Origin: an uncultured Lachnospiraceae bacterium
GTDB lineage: Bacteria > Bacillota > Clostridia > Lachnospirales > Lachnospiraceae
DNA: 18,268 bases
Reading direction: 5' to 3'
NCBI GenBank assembly: GCA_905235345.1
Contig: CAJOLO010000007.1
Location: forward strand, 1 to 18,268
A program made the translations under genes and the position numbers. Under the pieces are notes generated by a model. The model saw only the letters and a list, made by a program, of their open reading frames with translations. It searched no databases and was not told the origin of the DNA. This document shows, in pieces, positions 1 to 5,968 of the stretch (the stretch's first letter is position 1; each line of letters starts with the position of its first letter).

Positions 1-1
1 A

Positions 2-223
2 CTTGCGAATCTGATGTTTTTGGGAGTTGTCGGAATAGTAATACTTATTGTGGCGGCAATTAAGAATCGCAAGGAGTATGTTATTGCTTCATCAGCGACT
101 TTAGCACTTCTGGTAATTTATCTGACAAGACAATTCTGGCTTTCAATTGCATGGTGGGTATATCTTTTCGTAGCAGGAGTGATACTTGTGGGTATTGCTG
201 TTAAGAAAGAACGGGAATCGTGA
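2..223 (+). CDS. C-terminal end of a hydrophobic membrane protein (partial)
   Basis: The reading frame is open from the left edge (codons begin at base 2) to a TGA at 221-223, so this is probably the 3' end of a longer gene. A start at ATG 14, giving 69 residues, cannot be excluded because any ribosome binding site would lie outside the window. The visible part holds three hydrophobic segments: around the first 15 residues after M, then 'ATLALLVIYLTRQFWL', then 'WWVYLFVAGVILVGIAV', followed by a short charged tail KKERES. Aromatic-rich endings like this are familiar from large multi-pass proteins of unknown function in Clostridia, but that is recollection, not a match I could test. No function is assigned. 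Confidence 0.6.
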   Translation, partial: LANLMFLGVVGIVILIVAAIKNRKEYVIASSATLALLVIYLTRQFWLSIAWWVYLFVAGVILVGIAVKKERES

Positions 224-224
224 C

Positions 225-301
225 TGAAGTTGATGATGTTATCAAGGAGTGGATTAGTGAGTGAAGGTGATAATATTATCAAGGCATGGCTTAATGATTG
301 A
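225..301 (+). repeat. Diverged tandem duplication of about 37-40 bp
   Basis: Two adjacent segments, about 225-261 and 262-301, share the order TGAAG-TGAT-AT-TTATCAAGG-TGG-TTA-GAG with scattered substitutions and a small insertion in the second copy. The conserved core TTATCAAGG occurs at about 239-247 and 277-285. They sit just after the stop of the partial membrane protein. Read in frame, both copies would encode a similar short peptide (VDDVIKEWISE and GDNIIKAWLND), but in the current sequence they are out of frame with the upstream stop. Confidence 0.45.
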
Positions 302-382
302 GTAACATTATTGTAGTATCTTTGTTGATCGGGATATGTTGTTGCCGGGTCGAAATGGAATGAATATTAAAAAGGAAATGTT

Positions 383-1771
383 ATGGAATTTGTATTGGGA
401 ATCATATACATAGTGGTCGTGGGAGCGGTAATGATAAGCATGGCTGCACTGTACTTCTTAGGACCTGACAGGATGTATAAAAAGATATATCTGGGATGCC
501 AGACCACAGTGGTGGTCTGGTGTATCTCCCAGGTTTTTGTGTTGCTGTCGGATAATACTTACGAGCTTGCAGCATCTTATATGTTCGGTGATCTGGGAAT
601 CTGTATGATAGGTGCGATGTGGTATTATTTTGCCTGTTCATATACGGGAGTGAGTATCAAAGGACTTCGGAAATATGCACCGGCGGTGGTGGCAGCTTTT
701 CATTATCTGTGTGTGCTAACGAATCCGCTGCATCATTTATATTATAATATATTTGATCTTAATTATGTGGAGCATGGTGTATTCTTCTACACCAATGTGT
801 GTACCACGTATCTTTTTGTGATTGTAGGGTCGGTGATTCTATATACTGATATGGCAAAGGATGAAGAACAGGTTGATAAAGAGGATATGGCTGAAGCAAA
901 AGCCTCAAAAGGGTCTCCGGGTGAGGTCGCTACTTCAGATACCTCAAAACCGCATGATTCAATAAAAGACGGACAGCTTCTCATTGTGGCTTCCGTACTG
1001 ATTCCTGTATTTATAAATGCGGTATATCTGTCGGGAATGACGAATCTTACATATGATATTACGCCGCTTGGTTTTTGTATATCAATAATACTTGTGATGC
1101 TTGCAACGATGAAATATCATTTTATGGATCTTAACAGAGAGCTTGCCATTACCAATGAAAAGCTGCTCCTTGAGAAGGAGAGAAACCGTATCGCCCAGCA
1201 GGTGCATGATACGGCAGGGCATACTCTTACCATGATTCAGTCCTACATGAAGCTTGCGCAGGTATCGAATGAAAAGGGCGAGCAGGAGGAAGTGGGGACA
1301 TATCTTTCCGAGGCGAGAGATCTTACAAGCCGCGGTATTAAGGAGCTTCGCGAGGCGATTAATGAGATGCGTCAGGGCGAGAGCTATGAGCTTGTGACAC
1401 AGGGAATAATGCAGTTGGCGGGTCAGGTGAAGGAGATTCCTGTGGAGGTTACGGTAAAGGGAGATGATGGAGAGCAGTATTCTCATTTATCCAAAATGTT
1501 ATATGATTGTACAAGGGAATCTATTACCAATACATTGAAGTATGCCAATGCATCAAGAATGGATATTGTGCTTAAGTTTAAGGATGATTCGGTTGATCTT
1601 ATAATCAGTGATGACGGTGACGGTTGTGAGGAGATAAAGGATAATAACGGTCTTTACGGAATCCGTAAACGTGTGCAGGGGGCCGGAGGAACTGTCAGAT
1701 TTATATCGGCAGAAGGTGAGGGCTTTCTTACAAGAATTCATGTACGAACAAAGAAGGGATTGTTACATTAA
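383..1771 (+). CDS. Sensor histidine kinase with 7TM N-terminal domain (HisKA_3 type)
   Basis: Two-component sensor kinase of 462 residues that should autophosphorylate on His and pass the phosphate to the regulator encoded 24 bases downstream. The first ~250 residues hold about seven hydrophobic segments with the hallmarks of the HisKA_7TM input domain ('WYYFACSYTG', 'TNPLHHLYY'). A charged ~40-residue loop of Glu, Asp and Lys (about residues 156-196) interrupts the helices. A HisKA_3 dimerisation domain follows, with the phospho-acceptor at His275 in 'RIAQQVHDTAGH'. The C-terminal HATPase_c domain shows the N-box 'RESITNTLKYA', the G1 motif 'SDDGDGC' and 'GLYGIRKRV'. An AAAGGAAATG ribosome site precedes the ATG. 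The stimulus is unknown; it is presumably membrane or envelope related. The domain assignment is firm; the specific role is not. Confidence 0.9.
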   Translation: MEFVLGIIYIVVVGAVMISMAALYFLGPDRMYKKIYLGCQTTVVVWCISQVFVLLSDNTYELAASYMFGDLGICMIGAMWYYFACSYTGVSIKGLRKYAPAVVAAFHYLCVLTNPLHHLYYNIFDLNYVEHGVFFYTNVCTTYLFVIVGSVILYTDMAKDEEQVDKEDMAEAKASKGSPGEVATSDTSKPHDSIKDGQLLIVASVLIPVFINAVYLSGMTNLTYDITPLGFCISIILVMLATMKYHFMDLNRELAITNEKLLLEKERNRIAQQVHDTAGHTLTMIQSYMKLAQVSNEKGEQEEVGTYLSEARDLTSRGIKELREAINEMRQGESYELVTQGIMQLAGQVKEIPVEVTVKGDDGEQYSHLSKMLYDCTRESITNTLKYANASRMDIVLKFKDDSVDLIISDDGDGCEEIKDNNGLYGIRKRVQGAGGTVRFISAEGEGFLTRIHVRTKKGLLH

Positions 1772-1795
1772 TAAATATAATAAGAGGAAGTATAT

Positions 1796-2497
1796 ATGAG
1801 CAGTATTAAAGTTTTGATAGCAGACGATATTAGAATATTGCGCCAGGGACTTAAGGCGGTGCTTGAGCAGGACGAAGGGATTGAAGTGGTGGCACTTGCC
1901 GAGAACGGTAAGGAGGCATTTGAAAAATCCAAGGTGTATAAACCGGATGTGGTGTTGATGGATATGAGAATGCCGGATTATGACGGAGAATATGGCATAC
2001 GGGCAATCAAGAAGGAACTTCCGGATGTAAAGGTTCTTGTTCTGACAACATTTGACGATGAAGAGACGGTGGATAAGGCAGTTATGAGTGGTGCGGACGG
2101 CTACCTTTTAAAAGAGATGGAGGACGAGAAAGTAATTGCGTCTGTTAAGAGTGTATATGGCGGAATCAGTGTGTTTGGTGATAGTGTGTATCGTTCGATG
2201 ATGAGCAGGATGGCAGAAAATGTTAATAATACAAACAGTGCGGGCAGCACATATGGTACGAGGCATGGTAACAGTGCAGGTGCCGATGAAGCTGAGTCTG
2301 ATATTACATTTACTGACAGGGAACGGGAAGTGTTAAGACTTGTGGCGGAGGGATATGACAACAAAGAGATTTCTACCGAGCTTTTTCTTGCAGAGGGTAC
2401 CGTGAGAAATCAGGTGTCAAAGCTGCTCGACAAGCTTTCCTTAAAGGATCGCACGCAGCTTGCGGTGTATGCTGTAAAGCACGGACTGGATGAATAG
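1796..2497 (+). CDS. NarL/LuxR-family response regulator
   Basis: DNA-binding response regulator of 233 residues and partner of the upstream kinase (same operon, 24-base gap, ribosome site AAGAGGAAG). The receiver domain covers roughly residues 4-120: acidic pair Asp10/Asp11, phospho-acceptor Asp56 in 'VVLMDMRMP', Thr84 and Lys106 in 'GYLLKEM'. The C-terminal LuxR-type helix-turn-helix covers about residues 170-230, with 'FTDREREVLRLVAEGYDNKEI' split over the first helices and 'EGTVRNQVSKLLDKL' as recognition helix region. An unusually long, polar Asn/Ser/Gly-rich linker of about 35 residues joins the two domains. The target genes cannot be inferred. No repressor or operator repeat is obvious upstream of the operon. 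Confidence 0.93.
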   Translation: MSSIKVLIADDIRILRQGLKAVLEQDEGIEVVALAENGKEAFEKSKVYKPDVVLMDMRMPDYDGEYGIRAIKKELPDVKVLVLTTFDDEETVDKAVMSGADGYLLKEMEDEKVIASVKSVYGGISVFGDSVYRSMMSRMAENVNNTNSAGSTYGTRHGNSAGADEAESDITFTDREREVLRLVAEGYDNKEISTELFLAEGTVRNQVSKLLDKLSLKDRTQLAVYAVKHGLDE

Positions 2498-2557
2498 TGC
2501 TGTGAGAGTTTGGTGTTTTTAAGGATACGTATTATGAATATTGCTTGAATTATTTGA

Positions 2558-2585
2558 AAAGGGCATATCAATTGATATGCCCTTT
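2558..2585. terminator. Bidirectional intrinsic terminator between convergent genes
   Basis: A perfect 28-base palindrome with half-site AAAGGGCATATCAA lies 60 bases after the regulator stop and 38 bases beyond the stop of the minus-strand C39-like gene. The GC part GGGCAT/ATGCCC is flanked by AAA and TTT, so a terminator-like hairpin can form on either transcript. Position between two converging genes supports the call. Confidence 0.75.
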
Positions 2586-2623
2586 GATTGATAGTGTGTA
2601 GGTTATTGTTGTACTATAAGGCT

Positions 2624-4279
2624 TTATTCAGCAATGCCATCATAATCACCATCCGTCTGTGAGTTGTTGTCGGTTTCGTTAGTATCAGCATTGTCTGTAC
2701 CGTCTGCAGCTTCAACACTTCCGGTTTCGTCTGTGGATGTTCCGTCGGTGATGCCGTCAGTTGAATCGCTATCATTGCCGGTTGATATCGGAGCACTTCC
2801 GCGCTTTAATGACCATGCACTTGCAATCTGTGAACTTAATCTCTTATAGTCCCAGCCTACCTGGCTTCTTGCACGGCTTGTAGGATCGTTAACATAGAAG
2901 AAACCGTTTCTGTAATCTGATATTACGATATAGCTCTTGTCCTTTGTAAAGTCGCCTGAAACCACTGCACATATTATTGCATTACCTTCCTCTAAAGCTG
3001 CTATCAGATTATCTTTATCAATATCCAGTTCATTTGATTCGAGTCCCAATTCTTCGGCACCTTCTGTCATAAGCTTGTAATCTGTATAGCCATCTTCGCT
3101 AAGGTAGCCCTTCTCCATACTGAAGTCACCGATTATGATAGGATTTTTTGAACCGTCTCCGGTAAGGTACACATAAGCCATGGACAAACATGAAGGTGCA
3201 GCACCATTCAATCCGAGAACGGAGCTTCCGTAGTCGGCATATCCCCATTCCTGATCGTATTCCAGGAAGAACGGAACTTCGTTAGTATCGGTATCTACGC
3301 TGAAATCACCGTCGAACGGGATGCTGATCTTGGCCGGGTAGTTAAGGGCAAAATCAATAAGCTCTGAATTGATTGCAAGATGTTTCAACATAATATCCGG
3401 ATAGACTGCTTCATTTTCAACAATATTCTTAATATCCGAGTCGGTTTCACCCTGCTCTTTGAGTATTGTCAGAGCCTCTTCTCTTGTTTCGGGGAGCTCT
3501 TTTGCAACAATACTTTCATCAATGTTGGCTACGGGTTCTTCGGTAGTCGTTGCCTCGGTGGTGATTGTTTCCGTGGTCTTTTTGTTATGCTTTTTCGAAT
3601 TCTTTATAAGACCTCCGATGCCTGCAAATATCTTAACGATAATCACAATTACAAGTATGACTGCTATAAGTAAGAGAGAGCATCTGATTATTGCCTGTCT
3701 TCTTCGTTCTCTCCTTCGCTTTTCTCTGAGCATACGCTTTCTTCGTCTTGCTGCCTTTTCACGTTTAAGGTCTTCAAGCTCCGCAGGAGTAAGTTCATCC
3801 TTGAGCGAGTTAAGTGTGCTTTCCGTAGCCTCTGCATAATTGTCGTCAACAGCTGTAAAATCATTATTGCTTACATGAACTGTAACATCTGCGGGACTTT
3901 GTGTATTGAAGTCCAGATTAAGACTTGTCTGATCAGGGTATTCAGTGCCGCCATATCCGTAAGTGCTGTTATCAAAATTGCCTTCGGTCTGTGAAAAGCC
4001 GAAGCTGTCGTTGGTATTGAAATATTCATTAGTGTCGGAAGCTATAGGATATTCAGGGCTGTTGTTGAAAGTATAGTTGTTATCATATCCGTAAGAATCC
4101 GGTTCAGAATCGTAGCTTGCGATATTCTGATAATCAGTATATTCTGTGTTGTCAGGCTCTGCAGTATCGGTGTTATTGAGAATACTGTTAAAGTCTGTCA
4201 CATTGGTATTATCGTAATTAGTTGTTGGATCACTGTCGTAACCATCATTGTTGTGATCGTTGTTATCGAAACCGTTCAT
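2624..4279 (-). CDS. Membrane-anchored C39-like protein lacking catalytic Cys and His
   Basis: 551-residue protein. Residues 1 to ~150 are low complexity, rich in Asn, Asp, Tyr, Ser and Thr. A dense Arg/Lys cluster (about 172-197) precedes one membrane segment (about 200-224), which implies a cytoplasmic N-terminus and an exported C-terminus. A Thr/Glu linker follows, then a C39_2-like papain-fold domain (about 330-500) with 'EYDQEWGYADYGSS' and 'VNDPTSRARSQVGWDYKRL', then an acidic Ser/Thr/Asp tail. By eye, the family's catalytic GCGPT reads G-A-A-P-S at residues 359-363, and the GH of the usual GHFIV reads K448-S449. Asp465 of the NDP motif remains. The fold is likely but peptidase activity is not. 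A ribosome site AGGTGGG precedes ATG 4279. It is probably a binding or scaffold protein at the envelope; the function is unknown. Confidence 0.8.
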   Translation of the reverse strand: MNGFDNNDHNNDGYDSDPTTNYDNTNVTDFNSILNNTDTAEPDNTEYTDYQNIASYDSEPDSYGYDNNYTFNNSPEYPIASDTNEYFNTNDSFGFSQTEGNFDNSTYGYGGTEYPDQTSLNLDFNTQSPADVTVHVSNNDFTAVDDNYAEATESTLNSLKDELTPAELEDLKREKAARRRKRMLREKRRRERRRQAIIRCSLLLIAVILVIVIIVKIFAGIGGLIKNSKKHNKKTTETITTEATTTEEPVANIDESIVAKELPETREEALTILKEQGETDSDIKNIVENEAVYPDIMLKHLAINSELIDFALNYPAKISIPFDGDFSVDTDTNEVPFFLEYDQEWGYADYGSSVLGLNGAAPSCLSMAYVYLTGDGSKNPIIIGDFSMEKGYLSEDGYTDYKLMTEGAEELGLESNELDIDKDNLIAALEEGNAIICAVVSGDFTKDKSYIVISDYRNGFFYVNDPTSRARSQVGWDYKRLSSQIASAWSLKRGSAPISTGNDSDSTDGITDGTSTDETGSVEAADGTDNADTNETDNNSQTDGDYDGIAE

Positions 4280-4329
4280 AATATCCCACCTATCGTTTGT
4301 ATTTTAGTAATTAATATCACACAATATGT

Positions 4330-4338
4330 AGTATATCA
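4330..4338 (-). promoter_or_regulatory. Extended -10 promoter candidate for the C39-like gene
   Basis: Read on the minus strand the sequence is TGA-TATACT, an extended -10 box (TGn plus 5/6 match to TATAAT). No good -35 is seen at the proper distance, which is usual for extended -10 promoters. It would give a leader of roughly 45 bases before ATG 4279. The spacer shared with hydF (4280-4410) is extremely AT-rich. Confidence 0.4.
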
Positions 4339-4410
4339 CGAATTTTGAAAAAGACATAGTAAAAAAATAAAAAAAATGATAATATATTAGAAAACTTTCG
4401 GAGGTGGAAC

Positions 4411-5706
4411 ATGGGACTTAACGATACGCCGTCAGCAAACAGAATACATATCGGTTTTTTTGGAAGAAGAAATGCAGGAAAATCCAGCCTGGTGAATGCG
4501 GTGACAGGTCAGAAGCTTTCTGTGGTGTCAGATACAAAGGGAACAACAACAGATCCGGTGTATAAGAGTATGGAGCTCTTACCGCTTGGTCCGGTGCTGA
4601 TAATGGATACACCGGGAATTGATGATGAGGGAGAGCTTGGCGAACTTCGTATGGAGAAGACGAAACAGGTGCTTAATAAAGCGGATATGGCAATACTTGT
4701 ACTTGACGCAGGGGATAAAGAGCAGTATGACTTGAAGGAATACTTGAAGGATGAGGCAAAAGAAGTAAATAACACGGGCAATTTAAAGGATACGGAAAGA
4801 TATGAATTGGAGCTTATTGCCCAGTTCAGAAAAAGAGATATCCCGTATCTTATAGTATATAATAAATGTGATCTTATTTCCGGAAATCTGCCGGATACGA
4901 ATACTTTACCTGTGGCAGACAATATTTTGAGTGGAGATATCATATATGTAAGCAGTGTTACGGGTGAAGGGGTGGATAATCTCAAGGAGCGTATGGCTCA
5001 TTTGATAAAAACGAAGGATACCACAATGCAGATTGTAGGTGATCTTCTTCATCCGATGGATGTTGTTGTGCTGGTCATTCCTATAGATTCGGCTGCTCCT
5101 AAGGGACGGCTTATTCTTCCGCAGCAGCAGGTGATCAGGGATATATTAGAGGCAGGGGCGGTTTCTGTTGTTGTCAGGGACACTGAGCTTAAGGACACGA
5201 TTGCCGGACTTTCGCCAAGACCTTATATGGTCATAACGGACAGTCAGGCATTCAGGTATGTGTCGGAAATAACTCCGGAGGATATATATCTTACCTCATT
5301 CTCTATTCTTATGGCAAGGTGGAAAGGCTTTTTAAAGACAGCTGTTAAAGGAGCCGATGCTATCAGCAATGTAAAAGACGGGGATAATATATTGATTGCG
5401 GAGGGTTGTACGCATCACAGACAGTGTGAAGATATCGGTACGGTTAAGCTTCCGAATCTTATCAGAAAATATACAGGTGCGGAGCCCGAATTCACATTTA
5501 CATCAGGAGGAGATTTTCCCGAAGATCTTTCGGGATATAAACTGATATTGCAGTGCGGAGGCTGTATGCTCAATGAACGAGCCGTAAAATACAGGATGAA
5601 TCTTGCACTTTCGCAGGGAATACCGTTTACCAATTACGGAACTGCCATTGCAAGAATGAATGGTATTCTTGACCGGAGTGTTGAAATCTTAAAGGATGAG
5701 CTGTGA
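4411..5706 (+). CDS. hydF: [FeFe]-hydrogenase maturation GTPase HydF
   Basis: Scaffold/GTPase that, with HydE and HydG, assembles the 2Fe subcluster of the [FeFe] hydrogenase H-cluster and delivers it to HydA. 431 residues in the expected three-part order. The GTPase domain has a P-loop at 18-26 (GRRNAGKSS), 'TKGTTTDP' as switch region, DTPG at 66-69 and NKCD at 151-154. A dimerisation domain follows. The C-terminal cluster-binding domain has Cys333 in 'EGCTHHRQC' and the pair Cys382/Cys385 in 'QCGGC', the [4Fe-4S] ligands of the family. A polar insertion (about 110-132) before the G4 strand seems longer than I recall for the family. GGAGG lies 6 bases before the ATG. hydE, hydG and the hydrogenase are not in the window, so hydF stands apart from its partners here. 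Confidence 0.95.
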   Translation: MGLNDTPSANRIHIGFFGRRNAGKSSLVNAVTGQKLSVVSDTKGTTTDPVYKSMELLPLGPVLIMDTPGIDDEGELGELRMEKTKQVLNKADMAILVLDAGDKEQYDLKEYLKDEAKEVNNTGNLKDTERYELELIAQFRKRDIPYLIVYNKCDLISGNLPDTNTLPVADNILSGDIIYVSSVTGEGVDNLKERMAHLIKTKDTTMQIVGDLLHPMDVVVLVIPIDSAAPKGRLILPQQQVIRDILEAGAVSVVVRDTELKDTIAGLSPRPYMVITDSQAFRYVSEITPEDIYLTSFSILMARWKGFLKTAVKGADAISNVKDGDNILIAEGCTHHRQCEDIGTVKLPNLIRKYTGAEPEFTFTSGGDFPEDLSGYKLILQCGGCMLNERAVKYRMNLALSQGIPFTNYGTAIARMNGILDRSVEILKDEL

Positions 5707-5708
5707 TA

Positions 5709-5780
5709 CAATACCTCGGCGCTCATAGCAAATTCTGACATCAGCCATAGAAATTCTCTTCTAAGCGAAGCGCAGGTGTG
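5709..5780. other. Structured intergenic segment after hydF, possible dispersed repeat
   Basis: Directly after the hydF stop, the DNA is less AT-rich than other spacers here and contains nested inverted repeats: an outer pair GCGCT (5719-5723) with AGCGC (5769-5773), a small hairpin CTTC-TAAGC-GAAG (5758-5770), and a near-palindrome CTGACATCAG. The octamer-like AAATTCT occurs twice (about 5730 and 5751). There is no T-run of a classic terminator. It could be a small RNA element, a transcript end or a genome-wide intergenic repeat; nothing in the window settles which. Confidence 0.3.
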
Positions 5781-5845
5781 GATTATAACAAATGAGTCAG
5801 GACCGGCAGTCTTAAAAAATATGATTAATATCTTGCAGAAAATAT

Positions 5846-5874
5846 TTGCGTCATATGATTAAATTTGATAGAAT
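5846..5874 (+). promoter_or_regulatory. Sigma-A-type promoter for the coiled-coil/thioesterase genes
   Basis: TTGCGT (5846-5851) and TAGAAT (5869-5874) are separated by exactly 17 bases. The -10 matches 5/6 and the -35 matches 4/6 of the consensus. Transcription would start near 5881, leaving an ~88-base leader before the start codon at 5969. No clear riboswitch or terminator fold was seen in that leader. Confidence 0.6.
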
Positions 5875-5968
5875 AGTGAGGAGTTTGTAATTGGTGTTAC
5901 AGTTTGCGGTTAAATTATAGTACGGCTGATTTACGGTCTGATAAATGCATAGGCAGGAGGAAGTACAT

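Noticed and set aside
4509..4985. 158-residue minus-strand reading frame
   Set aside because: It is antisense to the GTPase domain of hydF and Ser/Ile-rich with no motif.
5945..5968. Earlier start for the coiled-coil protein (ATG 5945)
   Set aside because: The AGGAGG ribosome site lies after this ATG and 8 bases before ATG 5969; the 8 extra residues would be encoded by the ribosome site itself.
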